Of a DNA stretch of 22,468 nucleotides, positions 12,833 to 21,797 are shown one piece after another. The first letter of the stretch is position 1. Every line of letters begins with the position of its first letter. The notes beneath the pieces are model-generated. The model saw only the letters and a list, made by a program, of their open reading frames with translations, did not search any database and had not been told where the DNA came from. Position numbers and translations under genes: made by a program. Origin of the DNA: Endomicrobium sp. (GTDB taxonomy: Bacteria; Elusimicrobiota; Endomicrobiia; Endomicrobiales; Endomicrobiaceae); contig JAISRA010000136.1 of NCBI GenBank assembly GCA_031273885.1, forward strand, positions 1-22,468, in the 5' to 3' direction.

Positions 12833-13728
12833 TACTTGTTGATTTTTAGATAAATATAACTTGAGTTGAGGCGAACTTTGGTTTTTCGTTTTGTTACTAA
12901 TTTTACCGCTTTATCTATAACTTTGTTACCTGTTTCTGTTTCATCCTGAACAATATTACTGGCTTCATCCTGTATCATTTCTTTGGTTCCGCCCACTAAC
13001 TGAATTGCGGATTGACCTTGCGCATCCAGACACTCTATATCAGTTGTAATAACTTTTTTTCCGACCTTAATTTGTTTTATAGTAAGTTTTATTTCCCTAT
13101 TAAAACTTGCATAAGCAACTAAGTAGCTACCTTTGGGAACTCTGGTACCGCTGACAATTATATCTTCCAAAGTCATAATTGTTACTTTAGGATTTTCAGG
13201 CGTTAAGTAGTGATTCTTTTTGAGTTCACCCAGAAGCTGCGCAGAATAGATTTTGTCGCTCACTTTATCAGGAGCGGAATAAGAATATGGCACATGTTCT
13301 TCCTGTTCCGGTTCTTTACTACTTTCGTAGGAAGCAGAATTATAATCATCGGCAGATCTGCTGTAATTGATCTTAGGAACTGTGTACATTTCCCTACTGC
13401 CGTAAGGATCATAATCGCTTCTTTCCTGACCGCTCGAATTATTATTTACCGAATTTTTGTTTTGTTCGCCTACTCCGTATAAATCGGCAATTTGACTTTT
13501 TATGTCCGCAGAATCTTTAGTATGACTTGTATACTCGTTAGTATTGGTATTGTTAACTCCTAACATATCCTTGTAAGTCAAACTATCTTTTGTATTCAAT
13601 AGAGGCGGAATAGCTCCGTTAGTCGTTTCTTCTTCGCTATTCACGCTGACTATGTAAATTATTGCTCCAACAGTGATGCAAAACAGAATACTGATTACGC
13701 AGATTAAAATAATTTTTCCCTTATTCAT
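12832..13728 (-). CDS. traM: Conjugative transfer protein TraM (VirB10-like)
   Basis: A 298-aa protein with one N-terminal span (IILICVISILFCITVGAIIYIV, about 5-27), a long polar low-complexity stretch in the periplasm (NTNEYTSHTKDSADIKSQIADLYGVGEQ...), and a C-terminal domain (VTIMTLEDIIVSGTRVPKGSYLVAYASFNREIKLTIKQI) as in TraM/VirB10 proteins. Such proteins link the inner- and outer-membrane parts of the channel. It is shorter than the TraM proteins of large conjugative transposons. Confidence 0.82.
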   Translation of the reverse strand: MNKGKIILICVISILFCITVGAIIYIVSVNSEEETTNGAIPPLLNTKDSLTYKDMLGVNNTNTNEYTSHTKDSADIKSQIADLYGVGEQNKNSVNNNSSGQERSDYDPYGSREMYTVPKINYSRSADDYNSASYESSKEPEQEEHVPYSYSAPDKVSDKIYSAQLLGELKKNHYLTPENPKVTIMTLEDIIVSGTRVPKGSYLVAYASFNREIKLTIKQIKVGKKVITTDIECLDAQGQSAIQLVGGTKEMIQDEASNIVQDETETGNKVIDKAVKLVTKRKTKVRLNSSYIYLKINK

Positions 13729-13742
13729 ATGATTTGTATTTA

Positions 13743-14366
13743 TTATTTTTGAACTTCTTCATAAGTTTGTAAATAATCATACAGTAACATTCCTTGTGTG
13801 TTATACGGAAATGAGGGGGTATTGTAGCGAACTTTTCCTTTTCCTATGACCTTGTTTTTTACGATTCTATCCCCATCCGTAATTTCCAACAACCCCTCAA
13901 ACTCAACGCTAAAGGGTTCCTTACTGCTGACACTTGTAATTTTTACAAATTTGGAAGCGTAAATATAACTATTTCTAATCGCATCGTTATAAGCTCCTGT
14001 GGTATTATAGCTATTGAATATTCTGTCGGCACTTTTTTTATCTACTAGAAATAATGCTCTGGCTTGGTTTTCTTTTATAGAATTCCTGTCAAAAGTATTC
14101 AGATAATACAGGGAATTAGCAATATGTGCCTGTAATGATGCTATAAAAACATCCTGATTCCTCTTTGCTTCGCTTGGGATTACTCGCCCCTCACTATCTA
14201 TTACTTTCACCGTATCTATGGCTTTAGAATGTAGACGGTACGAGAAATACAATGAGGACAGAACTATAATAATCGAAAATCCTACTACGAAAAGTATCAT
14301 AAATTTTACCGTTTTTTTACCGTCTATTAAATCATCATAGCCTTTTAACGATTTTGTGTTTTTCAT
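13743..14366 (-). CDS. traK: Conjugative transfer protein TraK (VirB8-like)
   Basis: A 207-aa protein with a short cytoplasmic N-terminus, one span (FMILFVVGFSIIIVLSSLYFSY, about 23-45) and a periplasmic domain. IDSEGRVIPSEAKRNQDVFIASLQAHIANSLYYLNTFDRNSI is characteristic of TraK, the VirB8-like scaffold of Bacteroidetes transfer systems. It lies between traJ and traM in the standard order. Confidence 0.88.
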   Translation of the reverse strand: MKNTKSLKGYDDLIDGKKTVKFMILFVVGFSIIIVLSSLYFSYRLHSKAIDTVKVIDSEGRVIPSEAKRNQDVFIASLQAHIANSLYYLNTFDRNSIKENQARALFLVDKKSADRIFNSYNTTGAYNDAIRNSYIYASKFVKITSVSSKEPFSVEFEGLLEITDGDRIVKNKVIGKGKVRYNTPSFPYNTQGMLLYDYLQTYEEVQK

Positions 14367-14376
14367 GGATTTTAAA

Positions 14377-15171
14377 TTAAATAGATTGATGCAATAATCT
14401 TTGAGACCAAGCGTAACCTGCTATCTTTAAAAACACACACATAATTAAAATTCCTGTCTGCACGTAGCTTGTGTCGATAAATAAATCTCTTAAGGCATTA
14501 ACAAAAACTGTTACCAGTAAAAACGCAGGAATCAGTAAATAGCAAATTGCCAGGTTCTTTATGTAAGTATAAAAAATATGTCTTGTCCCCTCGTAAATGT
14601 AACAGGCAAATGCAATTCCTCCTGTCATTTTAAGAATAGCCAAAAAGATAAACCTGTACACTAAGGCAAAGCCAAAACTCCAATTATCTATCATTATCAC
14701 GAATGGCGTTACAATCATGATTGTAACAAAATCCAATCCTGTCGTAAAAACTCTTATCCAACTGTCAAATGAAAATATATTAAAGTCTACTCCTACATCA
14801 TCATTCAAAAATGCTTCTAATTCCTTTTCGTAAGTTTTTAAAATCTCATTATTGGGCGAACCGCCCAGTTGTCCTATATAACTTTTTTCAACTATTGAAA
14901 AAATTTCTTCCACTCCCACCATCACCCAAGGCAAAGCCAGAATCATAGCAATTACATGTATATAAGACTTAGCTAGGGAGACAATTGCAACAATATCTAT
15001 ATCTCTGCTTCCTCTCTCTGCTGCCTGTCTTTGCACTTCTTTTATAAGTACAAAAATTGCGAACATCAAAGCCAATCCGGTGCATAAACCTATCATCTCT
15101 TTATGGTCTAGTACTATGCTTTTATAGGCAGCTTCTACGGTGCTATAATCTAAAATTCTTACATCTGTCAT
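14377..15171 (-). CDS. traJ: Conjugative transfer protein TraJ (VirB6-like)
   Basis: A 264-aa polytopic membrane protein with about six hydrophobic segments (for example MIGLCTGLALMFAIFVLI, IHVIAMILALPWVMVGV and LAICYLLIPAFLLVTVFV). It resembles TraJ of Bacteroidetes systems, the VirB6-like inner-membrane channel part. Only 3 bp separate its start from the stop of the gene before it. Confidence 0.82.
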   Translation of the reverse strand: MTDVRILDYSTVEAAYKSIVLDHKEMIGLCTGLALMFAIFVLIKEVQRQAAERGSRDIDIVAIVSLAKSYIHVIAMILALPWVMVGVEEIFSIVEKSYIGQLGGSPNNEILKTYEKELEAFLNDDVGVDFNIFSFDSWIRVFTTGLDFVTIMIVTPFVIMIDNWSFGFALVYRFIFLAILKMTGGIAFACYIYEGTRHIFYTYIKNLAICYLLIPAFLLVTVFVNALRDLFIDTSYVQTGILIMCVFLKIAGYAWSQRLLHQSI

Positions 15172-15174
15172 CTT

Positions 15175-15801
15175 CTATTTTTTTAAATCGTCCACACTAA
15201 ATTTATTTGCCTTACAAATTTTTAAGGCATTTTCATATTTCCTTAAAATACTCCTCTGGGATGACAACAAAGAAATTTGTTTATTTGTTTCCTCCTCGTA
15301 AAATCTTATACTTTCAATTCTTTCCGCATCATTCATATTAAAGCTCCCCGAATTGAGAATTTTGGAAAGTTCATTAATATTCGATTTTGTTTGTTCCAGA
15401 ATAGCATTTGTCATGTTTTCCGACCTTAGAATAACTTGTAAATAATCACTCCCGGAGAACTCACTTTTAATGGAAAATGCCATATTGTAAATCTTCTCCT
15501 GATTAGTTATTATTTTTCTTACCCTTTCATAATTCTTTACATTCTCATTCACCTTTTGGACAAAATCCAAATTCTTTTGAATGTTGCTTTTCATATTCCG
15601 AAGCTCGCTCGTTTGTTCTTGAGCCTCTTGTAATTGTTTTACCATCTTTGCCAGTTGTGCCTGATTACTTGTGGCATTTCCCGGGTCTGAAACTATCAGC
15701 TGAGCCGTAAAAGCAAGGCTAAAAAGAAGAAATACTATCACTATTACTCTTTTTCTTCTCGTACTTAATAACTGTTCGAATGTTATTTTTAATTTTTTCA
15801 T
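15175..15801 (-). CDS. TraI-like (VirB5-like) coiled-coil transfer protein
   Basis: A 208-aa protein with one N-terminal hydrophobic segment (VIVIVFLLFSLAFTAQLIV, about 19-37), either a signal peptide or an anchor. It is followed by VSDPGNATSNQAQLAKMVKQLQEAQEQ, recalling the IDPTNL start of VirB5-like proteins, and a long helical coiled-coil body. Its place between traG and traJ is where the Bacteroidetes TraI (VirB5-like) protein stands. Confidence 0.72.
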   Translation of the reverse strand: MKKLKITFEQLLSTRRKRVIVIVFLLFSLAFTAQLIVSDPGNATSNQAQLAKMVKQLQEAQEQTSELRNMKSNIQKNLDFVQKVNENVKNYERVRKIITNQEKIYNMAFSIKSEFSGSDYLQVILRSENMTNAILEQTKSNINELSKILNSGSFNMNDAERIESIRFYEEETNKQISLLSSQRSILRKYENALKICKANKFSVDDLKK

Positions 15802-15806
15802 GATGT

Positions 15807-18215
15807 TTAATATTTATAGTTGGTGATTATTAGTTGTAAATCAGGAGTTTCCGAATACCTTTTGTAAAGCTCTGCCCAAGTAGAACTATCAGTTTGGAAC
15901 GCTAAAAATGCTTCTCTGGAAAGTTCTAAGCGCAAGACAAAACTTTCTTCCCCAATTTTTAAAAACAACTCTGAATAAGGCTTAGCGGTATTTTTTACAT
16001 TGTTTTTTATAGAGTATAATTGGTACATTTCATGCTCCTTTAATAAAAAAGTTCTTTTAACTCCCTCGTATGTCAGTTCTTTAGATGGGAGAACTATTAA
16101 TATCTGCGAATTGGCAATCATTCCGCTTAAATAGTTATTCTGTGGCAATTGAGATGGGTCTTGAACTATAACATAAATAGCTCCGTTTTCCTTTCTGATC
16201 TTCTGGTATAGAATAGCTGTTGTTTGCATAATTTCCTCTCCGGTATACTTATCTTTAATGGTCGCCGTCTCTGCAAACTCATCAAGTAATAACATACCTC
16301 TTTTACTTCTGTCAGCTAATATATTAGTGTCTATTGCCTCGTGAAGTATTAACATGACCAGAGAAACTAAAAAAGGGTCCTTCTTAATTTCTGTAAGTTC
16401 AAACACTATCAACTGTTTTTCTTTTAACAATGTAGTGGTTGTTTCATCTTGTTGGAAAACTTTTTCGTATCTGCCTCCGGTGATGAATTCGGAGCCGATA
16501 TGTTTAAAACTGTCAAGGTTAAAGTATTCCGGATTAATCTCTAATTTTTGAAGAAGCTCGCTACCTCCGTTCACCACAAAATGATAAAAATCTTCGTAGC
16601 AATAGTTACAATCCCTTATCTCATAATACTTTTTGAGTAATTTGTTGACTGCTACCGAAACATGGGTATCGTCGAAAAATTCTTTTACTCGCCAAGTTTT
16701 TAAAATAATAGTGTTTAATAGAGATAATTTTTCAGGAGTTAGCCCTTTCTTATCCAAATTAAACGGATTGATTCCCAAAGGTTTATCTTCAGAATAAGAA
16801 ATATGATGAGAAATATCCGGGTACAGGAGGGTAATGAATTGGAATGACCGCCCAAACTCTACTACTATAGTATTAACTCCTTGCGATAAATATTGAGTAA
16901 TAATATTAAGTGCGGTTACCGATTTTCCCCCTCCGGTTTGGGCTATAATAATTCCATTACGAGCAGATATACGTCTGTTATCTTCGTCCCAGATGTCTAC
17001 TCTTAAGGGAAGATTGTTTACCCTGTTATTGAACCAAACGCCCTCTGCATCACTTCTTGGCATTGTTGTATTGGTACACAGGCATAAAGATTGTTTAATT
17101 TGAGAGATAAAAAAATTGTCCCGGTGCAAATGTTTTTCCCGACCTATTATAGAACCTAAAAAAGTATCTTTTAAAACCTCTTTCTGTGGCTTATAGAATT
17201 GAATATTATTTCTCCGCAATAAACTTTCAACCCTCGCCTTTCCCCTTTTTAATTCTTCCTCCGAATTCTCTAAAAGGATAAGGTTGTAATGAGCTTTGAC
17301 CAGAACAATATCACTGGTCGGTTCCGCCATTTTATCTAAAAAAGCCTCTAATTGATTCGCTTTTTTATCTACTGCTGTTGAGAGGTTCCGTACCTTTCCG
17401 TATTCGCTTTGTGATAAATCTATCTCATTTTCAATATTTTTGCTTCCTTGAAAATAGATTATCTGATTGTAAATGTGATTGTACTCTAAAGTTTCCCCGA
17501 GCATATCCATAAATCCCTCCCAAAAAGTAAATTCTTCTTTTGAAATATCATCTTTTTTGATATTTGTAATATGGTCGGGAAAATATTCAATCTGTGGAAA
17601 GGAAAACAGGTCAAAATGTTTCTCCCCGATCGTTTTATCTCGGAAGTCAATATCATAATAGCCTGCATCTTCAAAGCCGTTAACATATTGATAAATATAG
17701 TTTTTAGCTTCGACTTCTGTTAACGGACTAACCTTAGTCCGATAACAATTGTTAATTATCTCTGTCGCCTTTTTTACGTTATCTTCAAATTCAATTAGTC
17801 TATCCCTGTCATCTATATGGAGTTTTTCCTTATATGCAAAGGGATTTTGTAGATAATTTTTTTCAAGGCTTTTCAAATCGGTAATGACAAATGCCAGAAT
17901 ACAAAAATGTTGAATGCCCTCTCTGTCTGAAAAATGCCGTCTCATCGCCTCGTCTAAAAACATATTTCCCTGAATCAAACTTGTATCAAAAGATTTTTTT
18001 AGATAAATGTCCTGCTTGTGCAAATAAGTATCTTTTGGCATATTTTTAAAAGCTATATAAAAATCGTTAATCCGGGTATCAAATTTTTGCTCGTTCAAAG
18101 AATATTTCTCCGGCTGTTCCATCCAGAACAAAAAAGAAATACTGCCATCCTTAGAATAGATAATATTATCTATCACATTGGCAATCGAATAAGCTGCTGC
18201 TGTAACTACTTTCAT
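15807..18215 (-). CDS. traG: TraG conjugation ATPase (VirB4-like)
   Basis: An 802-aa ATPase that powers pilus assembly and transfer at the inner membrane. The Walker A motif AQTGGGKS is near residues 425-432, with Walker B GMLLLDEFAE near 640-649, an arginine segment YQKIRKENG near 670-678 and the VQDPSQL motif near 684-690. The N-terminal 300 residues form the membrane-proximal VirB4 domain. The length is normal for Bacteroidetes TraG. It starts on the stop of the DUF4133 gene as ATGA. Confidence 0.95.
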   Translation of the reverse strand: MKVVTAAAYSIANVIDNIIYSKDGSISFLFWMEQPEKYSLNEQKFDTRINDFYIAFKNMPKDTYLHKQDIYLKKSFDTSLIQGNMFLDEAMRRHFSDREGIQHFCILAFVITDLKSLEKNYLQNPFAYKEKLHIDDRDRLIEFEDNVKKATEIINNCYRTKVSPLTEVEAKNYIYQYVNGFEDAGYYDIDFRDKTIGEKHFDLFSFPQIEYFPDHITNIKKDDISKEEFTFWEGFMDMLGETLEYNHIYNQIIYFQGSKNIENEIDLSQSEYGKVRNLSTAVDKKANQLEAFLDKMAEPTSDIVLVKAHYNLILLENSEEELKRGKARVESLLRRNNIQFYKPQKEVLKDTFLGSIIGREKHLHRDNFFISQIKQSLCLCTNTTMPRSDAEGVWFNNRVNNLPLRVDIWDEDNRRISARNGIIIAQTGGGKSVTALNIITQYLSQGVNTIVVEFGRSFQFITLLYPDISHHISYSEDKPLGINPFNLDKKGLTPEKLSLLNTIILKTWRVKEFFDDTHVSVAVNKLLKKYYEIRDCNYCYEDFYHFVVNGGSELLQKLEINPEYFNLDSFKHIGSEFITGGRYEKVFQQDETTTTLLKEKQLIVFELTEIKKDPFLVSLVMLILHEAIDTNILADRSKRGMLLLDEFAETATIKDKYTGEEIMQTTAILYQKIRKENGAIYVIVQDPSQLPQNNYLSGMIANSQILIVLPSKELTYEGVKRTFLLKEHEMYQLYSIKNNVKNTAKPYSELFLKIGEESFVLRLELSREAFLAFQTDSSTWAELYKRYSETPDLQLIITNYKY

Positions 18216-18517
18216 TTTAAAAACTGATTGAGATTGATATTAGAGATGATTTCAGCACGTTTTTTTATCTTTTTGAACTTCTTTTGTTTACTGGCATATT
18301 CAAAAAATAAATAGGTAACAATTATAATTGAACAACCTATTAGTATACTTCCGAACCCTCCGCCTATACTCTTTTTTATAAAAAAAAGTATCATGCTTAC
18401 AATTGTAACCAGTAGTTCCAAAATAAGTATTAAGATAAAATACATCATAAAAGAAGCCTTTATCCCAAAAATTTTAGGAGCATCTTTTAAATTTTTGTAC
18501 GATTCTGTTGTTATCAT
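18212..18517 (-). CDS. traF: DUF4133 protein TraF (VirB3-like)
   Basis: A 101-aa membrane protein with two spans (about 24-47 and 52-72) and a basic C-terminus (KQKKFKKIKKRAEI). NLKDAPKIFGIKASF corresponds to the conserved N-terminus of DUF4133/VirB3-like proteins, which bind the VirB4 ATPase. It overlaps its neighbours on both sides by ATGA. Confidence 0.88.
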   Translation of the reverse strand: MITTESYKNLKDAPKIFGIKASFMMYFILILILELLVTIVSMILFFIKKSIGGGFGSILIGCSIIIVTYLFFEYASKQKKFKKIKKRAEIISNINLNQFLK

Positions 18518-18828
18518 ATTGACAAATTAATACTTGCAATAACTGTTATTACCGAGCTTACCGCCATTGATGCGATGAAAGCGTACAAAACCGTTTTACC
18601 TACATTAATCCATCCTTTGGTTGATGTTCCCTCCCCCTGACTATCTACGATTAAATCATAGTTTTTTACAATTCCTACAATCGCAGCTCCTACACATATA
18701 AATGCAAACACCGGAAGAATCCAATTTGCAAGAATTTCATTAACTTTACTTCTAACCTCCTGTGCCTGCAACACAGAAAAAAAAGAAAGATAAAGTACGG
18801 TTGCCAATAAAAATTTAGTCTTTTTCAT
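18514..18828 (-). CDS. traE: DUF4134 protein TraE (VirB2-like pilin)
   Basis: A 104-aa protein with a signal peptide (FLLATVLYLSFFSVLQA) and two hydrophobic segments (ILPVFAFICVGAAIVGIV and TVLYAFIASMAVSSVITVIA) separated by DSQGEGTSTKGWINVGK. This is the DUF4134 pattern. Position before the VirB3- and VirB4-like genes and topology indicate the pilin-like subunit. Confidence 0.9.
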   Translation of the reverse strand: MKKTKFLLATVLYLSFFSVLQAQEVRSKVNEILANWILPVFAFICVGAAIVGIVKNYDLIVDSQGEGTSTKGWINVGKTVLYAFIASMAVSSVITVIASINLSI

Positions 18829-18840
18829 ATAATATAATTT

Positions 18841-20283
18841 TTAGTTAATATTCTTTACTTCTGAAATTATCTGCTGATAATACTCATCAATCATAATCGG
18901 CGTAACTTCCCTTATTAAAGGCAATTCCGATTCTTTTTCCTCTGCGTATTGTTTGAATCGGTTGTGAAAAGTCTTTACGCTTGCATTTTTGCACTTCCCG
19001 ACGAATTCACCCGGTTGTAATGATGCAAAAAATTCCCCATCATAACGAATCTCCTTTCTAGTTGAAACCGTTGTACTTCTTTTGCTTCCTTGTGAGGTAG
19101 TAAAGGACTTTGTTTTTTCGTCCGCTCTGGAGAACTGCTTAGCGTAATTATCTAAAGCGAGTTGATCGGCCGTCCATCCGTAAAATTGATTAGCTAAATT
19201 CGATTCTAGCGAACTTCTATCGTATTTTGAATACTTTTTCTCAATCTTACCCGCACTTTGAGTTAACAAAACAAAGGCAACTAAATATTCTCTCAACTCA
19301 CTTGGGTAACTCTCCAAATCCGGTATTTTGAAAGTGGTAGCTTCGTCTAAAAAAAATACCATCGGGATTTTATTTCCGAATCTAATTTGTTTGGCGATGG
19401 TGCAGAATAAAAGAACTATTAAAGGACTGATAACATCACGTGCTACAAAATGATTAGACACACAAATCATTTTAGGGTTCCCAACTTCCAAAGGATTGTA
19501 AAAAAAATCATCACCGGAAAGTATATAACAGGCGTTACGATTTGCTGCAAAATCTCCTATAAACTTTGATAAATTCGACATGATAGAAAAAAATGTTTTT
19601 TCGGAACCTGCGGAATTAATTAATGCTCCTGCTAATCCTCGTGCCGTATCGTTACTTTTTAAAAATCTCAATATTTTATCAGAACTATTATGCACAATAA
19701 AATTGCATATATGAGGCAAAGAGCATAATTCAGGATAATCGTTATAAAATATCCAAGCTATGCCTTTGAATACGCCTAAAGACATGCTAAACCACTCATC
19801 TTTTCTTTCGCCCTCTTTCAAAAAAGAAGTAAAAAATAATTCTGCAAACTCCGTAACTAATAAAGATTCCGTGATTACTTTTGGGCAAAATATGTTAGTC
19901 CGATAACCACGTCCCGGCTTAAGAAAATCCAAATTGTAAATAGGGTACGGATAATCAATATCTTTGGCAATTTTCAACGCAGTTAACGTATAATCACTTT
20001 CTTTGGCATCGTAAATAAACCCTGCAAAACCATTTAACATGTATTGTTTGAGTAGAGGCTTCCCGATACTTGCCGTTTTTCCCGCCTCTGCGCCACCGTA
20101 AATCAAAAAACCATTGTAGGGGTTCCGATATATTATCTTTCCTTTATCGTGTTCTAAAACGATATTTTTTCTAATCGGTTTTTCGCTGTCTTTACTTCTA
20201 ATGAAAGAATAGATTAATAAAATAAGATTCGTTATTAAGAATATTATCCCGACAATCAGTAGTATGTATAATAGTTTCATCAT
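18841..20283 (-). CDS. mobC: Type IV coupling protein (TraG/VirD4-like, MobC)
   Basis: A 480-aa protein with one N-terminal hydrophobic region (LLYILLIVGIIFLITNLILLIYSF, about 4-27), Walker A GGAEAGKT at 63-70 and Walker B PMVFFLDE at about 307-314. RNPYNGFLIYGGAEAGK and QPGEFVG are typical of Bacteroidetes coupling proteins. It connects the relaxase-DNA complex to the secretion channel and pumps DNA. It follows the relaxase after a 34-bp gap that carries a repeated hairpin half. Confidence 0.92.
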   Translation of the reverse strand: MMKLLYILLIVGIIFLITNLILLIYSFIRSKDSEKPIRKNIVLEHDKGKIIYRNPYNGFLIYGGAEAGKTASIGKPLLKQYMLNGFAGFIYDAKESDYTLTALKIAKDIDYPYPIYNLDFLKPGRGYRTNIFCPKVITESLLVTEFAELFFTSFLKEGERKDEWFSMSLGVFKGIAWIFYNDYPELCSLPHICNFIVHNSSDKILRFLKSNDTARGLAGALINSAGSEKTFFSIMSNLSKFIGDFAANRNACYILSGDDFFYNPLEVGNPKMICVSNHFVARDVISPLIVLLFCTIAKQIRFGNKIPMVFFLDEATTFKIPDLESYPSELREYLVAFVLLTQSAGKIEKKYSKYDRSSLESNLANQFYGWTADQLALDNYAKQFSRADEKTKSFTTSQGSKRSTTVSTRKEIRYDGEFFASLQPGEFVGKCKNASVKTFHNRFKQYAEEKESELPLIREVTPIMIDEYYQQIISEVKNIN

Positions 20284-20292
20284 TTGTATTTA

Positions 20293-20328
20293 CGTTTCTT
20301 TCTTGGACTTTTTTTCATCATAATTCAA
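20293..20328. repeat. Dispersed repeat matching the hairpin cluster at 1751-1787
   Basis: CGTTTCTTTCTTGGACT followed by TTTTTCATCATAATT and CAAG matches 1751-1788 with one substitution and one single-base indel. It spans the stop codon of the relaxase gene and the gap before the coupling protein gene. At 1728-1774 the same sequence is the right arm of a 14-bp hairpin. Here the left arm is missing. Confidence 0.75.
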
Positions 20329-21445
20329 GTCCGCCGGATTTAATTACCTGCTTAATCTGCTGTTGTGCCTGTTTAATCAAATCCATCTTGTATCTAAATT
20401 CATTTATAGGGTTTAATTTATTTATCTCATTTTTCGCAATATTAACCGGACTGAGATTTCTGGTATTTACTCCATTTTGCAAAGTTCGTCCCGCAAATTG
20501 TAAAGAATTAATAGGATCTATATGTCCGTACTTGTCTATAGTATTGATAATATTTCCTTTTTTCTGATTTTGATTTCTTTTTTGCTGAACCTTATAACTT
20601 TCTCTCTCATAATAGTTTCTCTGGTAATTAAACTTTTCATCAAATTTCTGTTCACAGTTTAATGAAAACTCCAATCTTGAAAATCCTACCTTTATTTTTC
20701 TACCTCCTACCTGATGCTGATCCGAATATCCCCTGCTATTAGCCAGAGGACTCATTTTTGTTTTTTTTGACTTGTCAAATCGAGAGACAACAATGTGGAC
20801 ATGAGATTGCAATCCCTCTTTTTTAAGTCCACTTTCTATTATAGTTCCCTCTGCGGTTCTATGCAGCTTCGTTTCTAATTCTTTTTTTGTTAATTCGTCC
20901 GCTACCCTAATCTGATGAAACAGTTTATTATTATCCTGTACTTGTTTATCCGTTATCTTATATTCCCTACTTTCTTCAATTTTAGCGACATAAACTAAAT
21001 CTTCTCCGATAATTTTTTTGCCATCAACCGTCCTATCGAATTGTTCAGCGTAAAGATTCATCACTTCGTTAGAATATTCTTTTAGCCTTTGATGATAATC
21101 TTTTAATTCCTCCGGCGACAATTCTTTAATATCCTTAATCTCTCTCGGATTTTCTGCCGTTACATCCTTTAAAATCCACTTAATCTCTTTTTCAGACGGA
21201 TTAACGGTTAGCATAAAAAATTTGGAATCCTCTTTTTTCAAACCGACAGAATTATCATCTATTAACTTCTTGGCATCTTCTGCTTTTATAAAATCCCCCT
21301 CCTGATTAAAAAATCCCTCTGATTCTTCTAACTCCCCATCTTCTGTTATTTCTTCCTTAGTTAAGTAAGAAATTAGATTATCTGAGGAGCCTTTATTATC
21401 TCCTCCGGTCATCTGTTTTGGTTTGCAAATTCCTATATACATCAT
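20318..21445 (-). CDS. mobB: DUF5712-type relaxase (MobB)
   Basis: A 375-aa relaxase that should nick oriT and lead the strand into the recipient. NKGSSDNLISYLTKEE places a likely catalytic tyrosine at Tyr27, in the same setting as motif I of MOBP relaxases (LVKYITDEQ in RP4 TraI). GLQSHVHIVVSRFD supplies a metal-binding HxH at His215 and His217. KMSPLANSRG follows. The C-terminal third is basic and helical (VQQKRNQNQKKGN; LIKQAQQQIKQVIKS). The start overlaps the stop of the 90-aa gene as TAATG; an ATG one codon later is also possible. Confidence 0.87.
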   Translation of the reverse strand: MMYIGICKPKQMTGGDNKGSSDNLISYLTKEEITEDGELEESEGFFNQEGDFIKAEDAKKLIDDNSVGLKKEDSKFFMLTVNPSEKEIKWILKDVTAENPREIKDIKELSPEELKDYHQRLKEYSNEVMNLYAEQFDRTVDGKKIIGEDLVYVAKIEESREYKITDKQVQDNNKLFHQIRVADELTKKELETKLHRTAEGTIIESGLKKEGLQSHVHIVVSRFDKSKKTKMSPLANSRGYSDQHQVGGRKIKVGFSRLEFSLNCEQKFDEKFNYQRNYYERESYKVQQKRNQNQKKGNIINTIDKYGHIDPINSLQFAGRTLQNGVNTRNLSPVNIAKNEINKLNPINEFRYKMDLIKQAQQQIKQVIKSGGLEL

Positions 21446-21717
21446 TAATCCTTGCCGACAGATGGCACGCCTGTTAATAATTTTTTTCTACTATCAACAA
21501 TTTTTTTCAGAGCTTCAAAAACCCGTAAATGATCTTTAGAAGTTATTCTTACCAAAGATTTTTTTACTAACTCTACATTCATGTCCACCATCTGGGCAAT
21601 GAGTAAGTAATCTCCCTGTTTTTTGCAGCCTAAAAGATTAATTAAATCTTTAATATGTTCCTGTTCTGCTTCCGTAATTGGAAAAAAAAACGTTAATTTG
21701 AATCGAGTATTTTTCAC
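21445..21717 (-). CDS. Small mobilization accessory protein, 90 aa
   Basis: The first gene of the mob/tra operon. Not recognised with certainty. It starts with a strand (FKLTFFFPI) and then has helices (EAEQEHIKDLINLLG, DYLLIAQMVDMNVELVKKSLVRI, HLRVFEALKKIVDSRKKLL). Its place directly before a relaxase with TAATG coupling is the usual one for a MobA/MobC-like DNA-binding protein that helps the relaxase at oriT. Confidence 0.6.
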   Translation of the reverse strand: MKNTRFKLTFFFPITEAEQEHIKDLINLLGCKKQGDYLLIAQMVDMNVELVKKSLVRITSKDHLRVFEALKKIVDSRKKLLTGVPSVGKD

Positions 21718-21740
21718 TTAACTTTGTCTTTAAATTAGGA

Positions 21741-21784
21741 CAAAGCTAACAAATAAATCTTTGTTAGCAAATAAATCTTTGTTA
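21741..21784 (-). promoter_or_regulatory. mob/tra operon promoter with tandem dyad operator
   Basis: On the minus strand TTTG (21768-21771), 19 bases and TAGCTTTG (21741-21748) match the Bacteroidetes promoter consensus TTTG-N17-23-TAnnTTTG exactly. It is covered by AACAAATAAATCTTTGTTAG (21748-21767, dyad AACAAA-N6-TTTGTT) and a second copy, GCAAATAAATCTTTGTTA (21767-21784), 18 bp on. The site lies between the divergent mob operon and the XRE gene, so one bound repressor could control both. RNA would start about 15 bases ahead of the 90-aa gene. Confidence 0.8.
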
Positions 21785-21797
21785 AAAAAATTATTCT

